Assembly (NCBI RefSeq): GCF_021044825.1
Contig: NZ_JAJNOC010000001.1
Span: 1,054,001-1,118,000, forward strand
Length of the DNA stretch: 64,000 nucleotides
DNA from: Massilia phyllostachyos
GTDB taxonomy: Bacteria; Pseudomonadota; Gammaproteobacteria; Burkholderiales; Burkholderiaceae_D
Reading direction: 5' to 3'
Shown: positions 1-7,562 of the stretch, piece by piece
How the letters are laid out: every line of letters begins with the position of its first letter
Position numbering within the stretch: position 1 is the stretch's first letter
Made by a program: the position numbers and the translations under genes
Notes under the pieces: model-generated
The model's input: only the letters and a program-made list of their open reading frames with translations
What the model was told of the DNA's origin: nothing
Database searches by the model: none

Positions 1-1005
1 ACCCCGCCGGACGCGCCGAACCGCTTCATCATCAACATCCAGCCGGAGCAGGCGGCGGGCGTCGAGCAGCAGCTGCGCGGGGCCGGCGTGAACAAACCGG
101 TGCTGTACCCGATGATCCGCGGCCGCCTCACCGCCGTGAACGGCAAGCCGGTCACGCGCGACACCTACCAGGACGGCGACGCGCGCCGCCTGGCCGAGCG
201 CGAATTCAACCTGTCGACCACGGCGAACCTGCCGGAGACGAACGAGATCATCGCCGGCAGCTGGTACAAGGACGGCCCCGGCGTGGCCGAGGCCTCGGTC
301 GAGCAGAGCCTGGCCGCGCGCCTGGGCTTGAAGCTGGGCGACACGATGCGCTTCGACATGGGCGGCATCCCGGTCGAGGCGAAGATCACCAGCCTGCGCA
401 AGCTGGAATGGGGCTCGATGCGCGCCAACTTCTTCGTCATCATCAATCCGCAAGCGATGGTGAATGCGCCGAAGAGTTATATGACGGCCTTCCACCTGCC
501 GGGCGGCGCGCAGGCCGGCCCGAACGACCTGACCAATACCCTGAGCCGCAACTACCCGAACCTGAGCGTGATCGACGTCTCCGGCATCATCCGCCAGCTG
601 CAGGACGTGCTGGACCAGGTGGTGGTGGCGGTCGAATTCCTGTTCACCTTCACCCTGGCCTCGGGCGTGCTGGTGCTGTATGCGGCGCTGATGGGGTCGC
701 AGTCCGAGCGCACCCGCGAGGCCGGCCTGCTGCGCGCCCTCGGCGCCACCAAAGGGCAACTGGCGCAGGCGCAGCGCATCGAGTTCCTGCTGGTGGGCGG
801 CCTGTCCGGCATGCTGGCCGCGAGCGGCGCCGCGGCGATGGGCTGGGCGCTGGCCGAGTATGCGTTCAAGTTCGCCTGGCGCTTCGAGCCGCAGGTGTGG
901 CTGGCGGGCGTGGCGGTCGGCGCCGTGTGCGCGCTGATCGGCGGCTGGCTGGGACTGCGCAGCGTGCTGCGCCAGCCGCCGCTGCAGACCCTGCGCGAAG
1001 CCTGA
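1..1005 (+). CDS. FtsX-family ABC transporter permease (YbbP-like), 3' part
   Basis: The reading frame is open from the first base, so the gene starts upstream of the window; about 334 C-terminal residues are visible. The end has three hydrophobic segments (roughly residues 205-225, 255-285 and 295-315) in the usual C-terminal FtsX/MacB permease arrangement, with the family-typical stretch SERTREAGLLRALGAT before the second helix. The visible start (PNRFIINIQPEQ) resembles the large periplasmic region of YbbP-type permeases, which are about 800 residues long and work with a YbbA-like ATPase in lipoprotein or lysophospholipid handling. The partner ATPase is not in the window. An internal GTG at 88 could be mistaken for the start. 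Family assignment is secure; the substrate is unknown. Confidence 0.85.
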   Translation, partial: TPPDAPNRFIINIQPEQAAGVEQQLRGAGVNKPVLYPMIRGRLTAVNGKPVTRDTYQDGDARRLAEREFNLSTTANLPETNEIIAGSWYKDGPGVAEASVEQSLAARLGLKLGDTMRFDMGGIPVEAKITSLRKLEWGSMRANFFVIINPQAMVNAPKSYMTAFHLPGGAQAGPNDLTNTLSRNYPNLSVIDVSGIIRQLQDVLDQVVVAVEFLFTFTLASGVLVLYAALMGSQSERTREAGLLRALGATKGQLAQAQRIEFLLVGGLSGMLAASGAAAMGWALAEYAFKFAWRFEPQVWLAGVAVGAVCALIGGWLGLRSVLRQPPLQTLREA

Positions 1006-1020
1006 GCGGGATTGCAACAA

Positions 1021-1057
1021 GCGCAGCCGGGGCTGTCATTCGACGCCCCGGCTGCGC
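1021..1057 (+). terminator. Perfect 13-bp inverted repeat, likely terminator after the permease gene
   Basis: GCGCAGCCGGGGC (1021-1033) and its exact complement (1045-1057) flank an 11-base loop. It starts 15 bases after the permease stop and ends 12 bases before the globin gene. There is no clear T-run, so it may be a weak intrinsic terminator or an mRNA-stabilising hairpin. Confidence 0.5.
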
Positions 1058-1069
1058 TATCATGCAGGC

Positions 1070-1480
1070 ATGTCTGAATCCGAATCGAACACCCCCGAAG
1101 CACGAACGCTGTACGAGATCATGGGCGGCGAAGCGCGCCTGCGCGAACTGGTCGACCGCTTCTACGACCTGATGCAGCTCGAGCCCGAATTCGCCGGGAT
1201 CCACGCGATGCACCCGGTCCCCAACGACAGCTCGCGCGAAAAACTCTTCATGTTCCTGTCCGGCTGGATGGGCGGGCCCGACCTCTTCGTCGAACGCTAC
1301 GGCCACCCGCGCCTGCGCGCGCGCCACTTGCCGTTCGCGATCGGCACCAAGGAGCGCGACCAGTGGCTGCGCGCCATGGCGTGGGCGATGGAAGACCTGG
1401 GCTACGACGACGCGCTGCGCGTGCGCCTGATGCAGGCCTTCTTCAATACCGCCGACTGGATGCGGAACAAGGCGGATTAA
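1070..1480 (+). CDS. Group II truncated haemoglobin
   Basis: A 136-residue protein of the 2-on-2 globin family, normally a small cytoplasmic haem protein that binds O2 or NO. The signature YGHPRLRARHLPF is present; His86 fits the proximal F8 haem ligand and Trp99 fits the invariant G8 tryptophan of group II. Length is normal for YjbI-type bacterial members. The ATG at 1070 follows a strong hairpin. The gene lies 3 bp before rmuC and may share a transcript with it. Oxygen delivery and NO detoxification are both possible roles, and nothing here decides between them. Confidence 0.9.
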   Translation: MSESESNTPEARTLYEIMGGEARLRELVDRFYDLMQLEPEFAGIHAMHPVPNDSSREKLFMFLSGWMGGPDLFVERYGHPRLRARHLPFAIGTKERDQWLRAMAWAMEDLGYDDALRVRLMQAFFNTADWMRNKAD

Positions 1481-1483
1481 GCG

Positions 1484-2797
1484 ATGAACATCGTCGAGAT
1501 CCTGCTGCTGGTGGCGGTGCTGGTCGTGATCGCCCTGCAGTTCCTGCTGTTGACCCGGGCCCGCGCAAACGGCGACGGCCAGCACATCGAACGCCTGGAG
1601 CGCGAACTGCGCCTCGAGATGCAATCGACCGCCCAGGCCACGCGCCAGGAAGTGGCGGGGCATATGGGCCAGTACCACGCGGCTTCGGTGCAGCAGTTCG
1701 ACAGCATGCGCCAGCAGATGCAGCTGCAATCGAGCAGCGGCCGCGAGGAGCAGGCGCGTTCGCTGAAGCGCTTCGCCGACACCTTGCAGCTGACGCTGTC
1801 GAACCTGACCGAATCGAACGCCCAGCGCATGCTCGAGGTGCGCGGCACGCTCGAGACCAAAATCCGCGACCTGCAGGCCGATAATGCGAAACGCCTGGAA
1901 GAGATGCGCCAGACGGTCGACGAGAAGCTGCACGCGACGCTGGAGACGCGCCTGACGGAATCGTTCCGCCAGGTTAGCGAGCGCCTGGAAAAGGTGCACC
2001 AGGGCCTGGGCGAAATGCAGGCGCTGGCCATCGGCGTGGGCGACCTGAAGCGCGTGCTCACCAACGTCAAGACCCGCGGCACCTGGGGCGAAGTGCAGCT
2101 CGAGATGCTGCTCGAGCAGGTGCTGACGGTCGATCAATACGCGAAGAACGTCGAGACCGTGGCCGGGTCGAATGCGCGCGTCGAATTCGCGATCAAGCTG
2201 CCGGGCGTTGTCGATGGCGGCCCGCCCCTGTGGCTGCCGATCGACGCCAAGTTCCCGAAAGAGCAGTACGAGCGCCTGCTGGAAGCGGCCGAGACGGCCG
2301 ACGCCGAGGGTGTCACGCGCGCAGGCAACGAACTGGAACGCGCGGTGCGCGGCGAGGCCAAGACGATCTGCGAAAAGTACGTGTCGCCGCCGCAGACCAC
2401 CGACTTCGCGATCCTGTTCCTGCCGACCGAGGGCCTGTACGCGGAAGTGATGCGCCGCCCGGGCCTGGCCGACGACCTGCAGCGCAGCCTGCGCGTGACC
2501 ATCGCCGGCCCCTCGACCCTGAGCGCGCTGCTCAACAGCCTGCAGATGGGCTTCCGCACCCTGGCGCTGGAAAAGCGCTCGTCCGAGGTGTGGCAGGTGC
2601 TGGGCGCGGTGAAGACCGAGTTCACCAAGTTCGGCGACGTGCTGGCCGCGACCAAGACGACGCTGGAGAGGGCGGCCAAGAATATCGAAAGCGCCGAGGT
2701 GCGCAGCCGGGTGATGGCGAAGAAACTGAAATCGGTCGAAGCATTGCCGAGCGAAGCGGCGCAGTTATTGTTGGGATCGGAACAGCCGGATCCGTAG
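1484..2797 (+). CDS. rmuC: DNA recombination protein RmuC
   Basis: A 437-residue member of the RmuC family, which limits recombination at inverted repeats and has a predicted nuclease-like core. An N-terminal membrane anchor (about residues 3-21) is followed by a long charged coiled-coil region (about 30-190) and the RmuC domain (about 190-430). Family motifs include RGTWGEVQLEMLLEQ, LPIDAKFPKEQY and AGPSTLSALLNSLQMGF. Length is normal. The start ATG lies 3 bases after the globin stop. A hairpin-like repeat begins directly after the stop codon. Confidence 0.93.
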   Translation: MNIVEILLLVAVLVVIALQFLLLTRARANGDGQHIERLERELRLEMQSTAQATRQEVAGHMGQYHAASVQQFDSMRQQMQLQSSSGREEQARSLKRFADTLQLTLSNLTESNAQRMLEVRGTLETKIRDLQADNAKRLEEMRQTVDEKLHATLETRLTESFRQVSERLEKVHQGLGEMQALAIGVGDLKRVLTNVKTRGTWGEVQLEMLLEQVLTVDQYAKNVETVAGSNARVEFAIKLPGVVDGGPPLWLPIDAKFPKEQYERLLEAAETADAEGVTRAGNELERAVRGEAKTICEKYVSPPQTTDFAILFLPTEGLYAEVMRRPGLADDLQRSLRVTIAGPSTLSALLNSLQMGFRTLALEKRSSEVWQVLGAVKTEFTKFGDVLAATKTTLERAAKNIESAEVRSRVMAKKLKSVEALPSEAAQLLLGSEQPDP

Positions 2798-2800
2798 AGG

Positions 2801-2894
2801 GTGTGAAAAAACGGCGATGGCAAGGCGCCGAGTCGAAGACAGTACACTCGTACGGCGAGACGAGGCAACGTAGCCATGGACGAATTTTTCACAC
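2801..2894. repeat. 94-bp imperfect palindromic element after rmuC
   Basis: The element is bounded by GTGTGAAAAA (2801-2810) and its exact complement TTTTTCACAC (2885-2894). Inside, ATGGC (2817-2821) pairs with GCCAT (2873-2877), and the centre carries GC-rich segments. It begins 3 bases after the rmuC stop. The organisation resembles the repeated hairpin elements with T-run and CACAC-like ends that are scattered in proteobacterial genomes, from memory and not searched. It could be a dispersed repeat, a small-RNA locus or the rmuC terminator. Confidence 0.55.
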
Positions 2895-2900
2895 ACTCGC

Positions 2901-3016
2901 AGGGTGGGCGCTCCCGCGCCCGCGCGTTCAACGCCCCTCAGATCCGTCACACATTCATCGCTTGTTCGGCAGCGCAACGATGGTTGAACGCGTGGGCGGA
3001 GGACCGCCCACCCTAC
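2901..3016. repeat. REP-like inverted-pair repeat (REPIN), copy 1
   Basis: Two arms face each other: 2901-2932 (AGGGTGGGCG at its outer end, GCGTTCAAC at its inner end) and 2984-3016 (TTGAACGCGTGGGCGG ... CCCACCCTAC). About 50 bases separate them, and each arm is itself hairpin-forming. The same arms occur again in inverted pairing at 12337-12440. The right arm contributes the stop codon of the convergent mobA-moeA fusion (complement of CTA at 3013-3015). Confidence 0.75.
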
Positions 3017-4884
3017 ATCAAACCCTCGAATACCAGCACATCCACGGCGTCGCCGGCGGCGACGTTCCCCTGCTCGTCATGCAGCACCACCATGCAGTTC
3101 GCCTCCGACATCGAGCGCAGGATGCCCGAGCCTTGCGAGCCGGTGATGCGCACCTCCGGCTCACCGTCCGCGCCGCGCGTGAGGATGCCGCGCTGGTACT
3201 CGGTGCGGCCGGGTTTCTTGCGGATCGCCCCTGACGAGCGCGCGCGCAGCAGCGGCAGCGGCGCTTCCGCCCCCATCATGCGCAGCAGCGCCTCGCGCGC
3301 GAAGAAGTAGAACGACACCATCACCGCCACCGGATTGCCGGGCAGGCCGAACAGGAAAGCGCTGCGGCCGTTCGACTGGATGCGCCCGAACGCCAGCGGA
3401 CGCCCGGGACGCATGCCGATCTTCCAGAAGGTGACGTCGCCCAGCTTGGCCATGATCTGCCTGGTGTAGTCGGCCGCGCCGACCGACACCCCGCCCGAGG
3501 TGATGATGGCGTCGGCGTTCTCGCAGGCGCTCCTCAAGGCCGCTTCCAGCGCGGCCGGATCGTCGCGCACCACGCCCATGTCGACGATGTCGCAGCCCAG
3601 GCGCTGCAGCATGCCGTAGATCGTGTAGCGGTTGCTGTCGTAGACGCAGCCTTCGCCGAGCGGTTCGCCAACCGAGCGCAGCTCGTCGCCGGTCGAGAAG
3701 AAGGCGACGCGCAGGCGGCGCTGGACCGCGACTTCTGGCACGCCGAGCGAGGCCAGCATGCCGAGGTCGGGCGGGCGCACCACGCGTCCCTTCGACAGGG
3801 CCGGGCTGCCGGCCTTCAGGTCTTCGCCTGCGAAGCGGCGGTTGTCGCCCGGCCGGATCACGCCGGCGGAAAGCTCGATCGTGTCGCCGTCCTGGCGCAC
3901 GAATTCCTGCGGCGCGACGCTGTCGCAGCCTTCCGGCATGACGCCGCCCGTCATGATGCGCACGCATTCGCCGGCCGCCGGGACCATTCCCGAGGCATTG
4001 CCGGCGAAGGTGGTGCCGATCACGCGCAGGGTCACCGGCGCATCGCTACGCAGGTCGCTGCCGCGCAGCGCGAAGCCATCCATCGCCGAGTTGTCGTGGG
4101 ACGGCACGTCGATCGGCGACACCACGTCCTGCGCCAGCACGCGGCCGAGCGCGGCGCGCAGCGCGACCTTTTCCACCGCGCTCACAGGCTGCACGAAGTC
4201 GCGGATGATGCGCTGGGCGTCGCGCACCGGCAGGGCGTCCGGATCGTAGCTCGACAGGCAGCTCGTCACGCTCGCCAGCGAGGGCGCAAGCATGTTGTCC
4301 AGCCCCTTCAGTTCGTCCAGCGTATTGATGTTGCGGAAGGCGTCCGCATCCTCGAACAGCACCTCGACCGCCTTCAGATCCTTGTACCAGCCGTCCACGC
4401 GACGCCCGCCCTCGAGCAGGTACTGCGACAGCTCCGGCAGCCGGCTTGCCTTCACCAGGCAGAACACCGGATGCGCTTGCGCGCGCATGCCCGGCTCCTG
4501 CGTCGCCGCGTACGCCAGGTCGGCATCCTCGGCTTCGACGGCGGCGGCCAGGCGCTGCGCCAGGTCGGGCGGCAGAAAGGGCGAATCGCAGGGCGCCGCC
4601 AGCAGCCAGGGTGTGGTGCAGTGGCGCAGGCCCGCCTGCAGCCCGGCCAGCGGCCCGGCAAAGTCCGCCGTCTGGTCCGGCCACACCGGCACGCCGAAGG
4701 CGCGCCAATCTTCCAGATTGCGGTTGGCGTTGATGATGATGCTGTCGACCTGCGGCGCCAGGCGCTCCAGCACGTGCTGGGCCATCGTGGTGCCGCGGAA
4801 GGGCTGGAGCCCTTTGTCGACATTGCCCATGCGCGAGCCGCGGCCGCCCGCCAGGATCAGTCCCGTGATCAGATGCTTGTCCAT
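3013..4884 (-). CDS. MobA-MoeA fusion: molybdenum cofactor guanylyltransferase / molybdopterin molybdenumtransferase
   Basis: One uninterrupted 623-codon frame carries two enzymes of molybdenum-cofactor synthesis. Residues 1-205 are MobA (GMP transfer to make the guanine dinucleotide cofactor), with the nucleotidyltransferase signature LILAGGRGSRMG, VWPDQTADFAGPLAGL and NINTLDELKGLD at the end. Residues about 210-623 are a full MoeA (molybdate insertion into adenylylated molybdopterin), with DNSAMDGFALR, the GDELRSVGEPL loop, ITSGGVSVGAADY and FGLPGNPVAVMVSF. There is almost no linker. These are usually separate proteins. An in-frame Met near residue 207 (NMLAPSL) could also give free MoeA. 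The gene is 6 bp downstream of moaA. Its stop codon lies in a REP-like repeat. Confidence 0.92.
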   Translation of the reverse strand: MDKHLITGLILAGGRGSRMGNVDKGLQPFRGTTMAQHVLERLAPQVDSIIINANRNLEDWRAFGVPVWPDQTADFAGPLAGLQAGLRHCTTPWLLAAPCDSPFLPPDLAQRLAAAVEAEDADLAYAATQEPGMRAQAHPVFCLVKASRLPELSQYLLEGGRRVDGWYKDLKAVEVLFEDADAFRNINTLDELKGLDNMLAPSLASVTSCLSSYDPDALPVRDAQRIIRDFVQPVSAVEKVALRAALGRVLAQDVVSPIDVPSHDNSAMDGFALRGSDLRSDAPVTLRVIGTTFAGNASGMVPAAGECVRIMTGGVMPEGCDSVAPQEFVRQDGDTIELSAGVIRPGDNRRFAGEDLKAGSPALSKGRVVRPPDLGMLASLGVPEVAVQRRLRVAFFSTGDELRSVGEPLGEGCVYDSNRYTIYGMLQRLGCDIVDMGVVRDDPAALEAALRSACENADAIITSGGVSVGAADYTRQIMAKLGDVTFWKIGMRPGRPLAFGRIQSNGRSAFLFGLPGNPVAVMVSFYFFAREALLRMMGAEAPLPLLRARSSGAIRKKPGRTEYQRGILTRGADGEPEVRITGSQGSGILRSMSEANCMVVLHDEQGNVAAGDAVDVLVFEGLM

Positions 4885-4890
4885 GATGTT

Positions 4891-6000
4891 CTACCCGCCG
4901 ATGTACGACATTTCGACTTTCTTCGCGCCGCGCACCGGGCCTGAGGATTCGACTGTGCGGGTCTCCGAATAGCGGTCGGTACGGCCGCGCCACAGCTGGG
5001 CCACCGCGCCCGAGAGCTCCGCATCCGTGCGGCCGGCGCGCAGCAGGGCGCGCAGGTCGTGGCCGCGGGTCGCGAACAGGCAGGTATAGAGCTTGCCCTC
5101 GGTGGACAGGCGCAGGCGCGAGCAGTCGTGGCAGAAGGCCTGGGTGACGCTGGAAATGAAGCCGACCTCGCCGCCGCCGTCGAGGTAGCGCCAGCGCGCG
5201 GCGGTTTCGCCGATGTAGTTGGCGTCGACGGGGACGAGCGGCAGCTGTTCCGAGATGCGGCGCACCAGTTCGGCCGAGGGAATGACCTCGTCCATGTTCC
5301 AGCCATTCGAGGCGCCCACGTCCATGTACTCGATGAAGCGCAGGATGAAGGGCGAGCCCTTGAAGTGGCGCGCCATCGGCAGGACCTGGTCCTCGTTGGT
5401 GCCGCGCTTGACCACCATATTGACCTTGATCGGGCCGAGGCCGGCCGCATGCGCCGCGTCCAGCCCGTGCAGCACGTCGGCTACCGCGAAGTCGACGTCG
5501 TTCATGCGCCGGAACACGCCATCGTCCAGCGCGTCGAGCGAGACCGTGACGCGGTCCAGGCCCGCGTCCCGTAAAGCAGCGGCCTTGCGCGCCAGCAGCG
5601 AGCCGTTGGTGGTCAGGGTGATGTCGAGCGGCCGCCCGCTCGGGGTGCCGAGGCTGCGCAGCATGCCGACCAGGCGCTCCAGGTTCTTGCGCAGCAGCGG
5701 CTCGCCGCCGGTCAGGCGGATCTTTTCGACACCGTGGGCGATGAAGATGCGCGCCACCCGGGTGATCTCCTCGAACGAGAGCAGCTCGCCGTGCGGCAGG
5801 TAGGCGTAGTCCTTGTCGAACACTTCCTTCGGCATGCAATACACACAGCGGAAGTTGCAGCGGTCGGTGACCGAGATGCGCAGGTCGTGCAGCGGCCGGC
5901 CGAGGGCGTCGGCCAGCCGTCCGTTCGGCGCTTCGAGCACCGCCGGCACCGCCATCGTCGGCGAGCGCAGGTCATTGATTGGAATGATTTTCTCAAGCAT
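4891..6000 (-). CDS. moaA: GTP 3',8-cyclase MoaA
   Basis: A 369-residue radical-SAM enzyme for the first step of molybdopterin synthesis (GTP to 3',8-cyclo-GTP). The N-terminal 4Fe-4S motif is CNFRCVYC (Cys48, Cys52, Cys55). The C-terminal cluster region carries [11 protein letters not shown] and YTCLF, and the protein ends in the conserved double glycine. I chose the ATG at 6000 ([10 protein letters not shown]) over the in-frame upstream codon at 6033, which lies further inside chrA. The chosen start overlaps the chrA stop by 8 bp, so translation is probably coupled. It forms an operon with mobA-moeA downstream. Confidence 0.95.
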   Translation of the reverse strand: MLEKIIPINDLRSPTMAVPAVLEAPNGRLADALGRPLHDLRISVTDRCNFRCVYCMPKEVFDKDYAYLPHGELLSFEEITRVARIFIAHGVEKIRLTGGEPLLRKNLERLVGMLRSLGTPSGRPLDITLTTNGSLLARKAAALRDAGLDRVTVSLDALDDGVFRRMNDVDFAVADVLHGLDAAHAAGLGPIKVNMVVKRGTNEDQVLPMARHFKGSPFILRFIEYMDVGASNGWNMDEVIPSAELVRRISEQLPLVPVDANYIGETAARWRYLDGGGEVGFISSVTQAFCHDCSRLRLSTEGKLYTCLFATRGHDLRALLRAGRTDAELSGAVAQLWRGRTDRYSETRTVESSGPVRGAKKVEMSYIGG

Positions 6001-7303
6001 GCCAGTACGATAGCACGAGCCCCGCCAGCGCACAGGCTCCGATCAGGCGGATCGGCCCGACCCGGAAGCGCAGCAGGGCGACGGCGGCCGCCGCACCGAT
6101 GGCGAGCGCGCCCGGCTGGAGCTGGCCGCCGGCAAAGAACACGTGCTGGCCGAAGAACAGCGCCAGGCTGGCGATCACGCCGACCACCGCCGCCGAGATC
6201 GCGGTCAAGGGGGCGGTCAGGCGCACATTGCCGCGCCCGGATTCGACCAGCGGCCCGCCGGCCAGGATGAACACGAAGGAAGGCAGGAAGGTGAACAGCG
6301 CCGCCACCAGCGCCCCGGCGACGCCGGCCAGCGGCAGGGCGGCGGGGCCGAACAGGGCGTGCGTCCAGCCGCCGACGAAGCCGACGAAGGCGACGATCAT
6401 GATGAGCGGACCCGGCGTGGTCTCGCCCAGCGCCAGGCCGTCGATCATCTGGGGCGCGCTGAGCCAGCCGTAGTGCTCGACCGCGCCCTGCACGACATAG
6501 GGCAGCACGGCGTAGGCGCCGCCGAAGGTCATCAAGGCGGCCTTGGTGAAGAACCAGCCCATGCGCGCCAGCGTGCCGTCGACGCCGTAGACGGCGGCCA
6601 ACAGGAGCCAGATGGCGAGCGCGAGGCCGATGCCGATGGCGCCGGCGGTGAACAGGCCGCGCAGCGTGAAACGGGCGTGGCCGGGCGTGGGCGTGTCGTC
6701 GTCGATCAGGGCGGGGCCATAATCCCGGCGCTCGCCCGGCGCGGCGCCGCCGGGCTGGAAACGGTGCGGCGCCAGCCTGCCGCCGGCCATGCCGATCAGG
6801 GCGGCGCCGAGCACGATCAGCGGAAACGGCAGGCCGAGCACGATGGCCAGGAAGGCCAGCGCCGCGACCGCGCACAGCAGCGCATTCCTGAGCGCGCGCC
6901 TGCCGATGCGCCAGGCCGCCGCGACCACGATCGCCACCACCGCCGGCTTGATCCCGGCCAGGATGCCGGCCACCACCGGCAGGTGGCCCCAGGTCAGGTA
7001 GATCCAGGACAGGCCGATCAGGAGCAGCAGCGAGGGCAGGATGAACAGCAGGCCGGCCAGGATCCCGCCCCAGGTCCGGTGCAGCAGCCAGCCGATGTAG
7101 ACGGCGAGCTGGGTCGCTTCGGGGCCGGGCAGCAGCATGCAGTAGTTCAGGGCGTGCAGGAAGCGGCCTTCCGAAATCCAGCGGCGCCGCTCGACCAGGT
7201 CGGCGTGCATCAGGGCGATCTGGCCGGCGGGGCCGCCGAAGCTGATGAAGCCGAGTTTGAGCCAGTAGAGCAGGGCGGTGCGGAGGGTGACGGTTGGGGG
7301 CAT
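5993..7303 (-). CDS. chrA: Chromate transporter ChrA (two-domain)
   Basis: A 436-residue polytopic membrane protein of the CHR family, long-chain type, with two homologous halves. The N-terminal half has [12 protein letters not shown] and [10 protein letters not shown]; the C-terminal half has [12 protein letters not shown] and [15 protein letters not shown]. Family members export chromate using the proton motive force, and some may carry sulfate or molybdate-like oxyanions. It is first in an operon with moaA and mobA-moeA (8-bp overlap with moaA), which makes an oxyanion role linked to molybdenum worth considering. That link is inference. Confidence 0.92.
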   Translation of the reverse strand: MPPTVTLRTALLYWLKLGFISFGGPAGQIALMHADLVERRRWISEGRFLHALNYCMLLPGPEATQLAVYIGWLLHRTWGGILAGLLFILPSLLLLIGLSWIYLTWGHLPVVAGILAGIKPAVVAIVVAAAWRIGRRALRNALLCAVAALAFLAIVLGLPFPLIVLGAALIGMAGGRLAPHRFQPGGAAPGERRDYGPALIDDDTPTPGHARFTLRGLFTAGAIGIGLALAIWLLLAAVYGVDGTLARMGWFFTKAALMTFGGAYAVLPYVVQGAVEHYGWLSAPQMIDGLALGETTPGPLIMIVAFVGFVGGWTHALFGPAALPLAGVAGALVAALFTFLPSFVFILAGGPLVESGRGNVRLTAPLTAISAAVVGVIASLALFFGQHVFFAGGQLQPGALAIGAAAAVALLRFRVGPIRLIGACALAGLVLSYWHA

Positions 7304-7359
7304 GCGGTATCGTAACCCGGCAATGTGTCGGCTTTGTTGGTTGTGCGGCTTCGGTGGGG

Positions 7360-7390
7360 AAATTGGATCCCGGCCTGCGCCGGGATGACG
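7360..7390. repeat. Dispersed repeat B, copy 1
   Basis: AAATTGGATCCCGGCCTGCG and the following bases contain the hairpin CCCGGC/GCCGGG and end in ATGACG. The same 31 bases recur exactly at 35038-35068. It lies upstream of chrA, outside any gene. Confidence 0.7.
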
Positions 7391-7440
7391 GTTCTTAGGT
7401 TAGGTGAGCAAAACAGCATCAGCTATTAGCCACTTACCTA

Positions 7441-7480
7441 AAAACCGTCGTACGCCCCATTGGGGCCTACGACTTCCGGC
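7441..7480. repeat. Dispersed repeat A, copy 1
   Basis: A near-perfect palindrome centred on GCCCCATTGGGGC, with GTCGTA and TACGAC outer arms. It is preceded by AAAACC and followed by TTCCGGC. It recurs with one mismatch at 34945-34984. It sits in the 259-bp gap between rne and chrA. Confidence 0.7.
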
Positions 7481-7510
7481 CAATTTTGCTAGAACAGCCA
7501 CTACAAGAAC

Positions 7511-7540
7511 AAAAAAAGGGAAGCAGAAGCTTCCCTTTTT
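7511..7540 (-). terminator. Intrinsic terminator of rne
   Basis: GGGAAGC and GCTTCCC with a 4-base loop are flanked by A-runs and T-runs on both sides. The structure can therefore terminate in both directions. It ends 22 bases past the rne stop codon. Confidence 0.85.
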
Positions 7541-7562
7541 CACCGCTCAATAAAGAACAGAT

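Noticed and set aside
6000..6033. In-frame upstream start for moaA
   Set aside because: It would lengthen the overlap with chrA and adds residues ([11 protein letters not shown]) not typical of MoaA.
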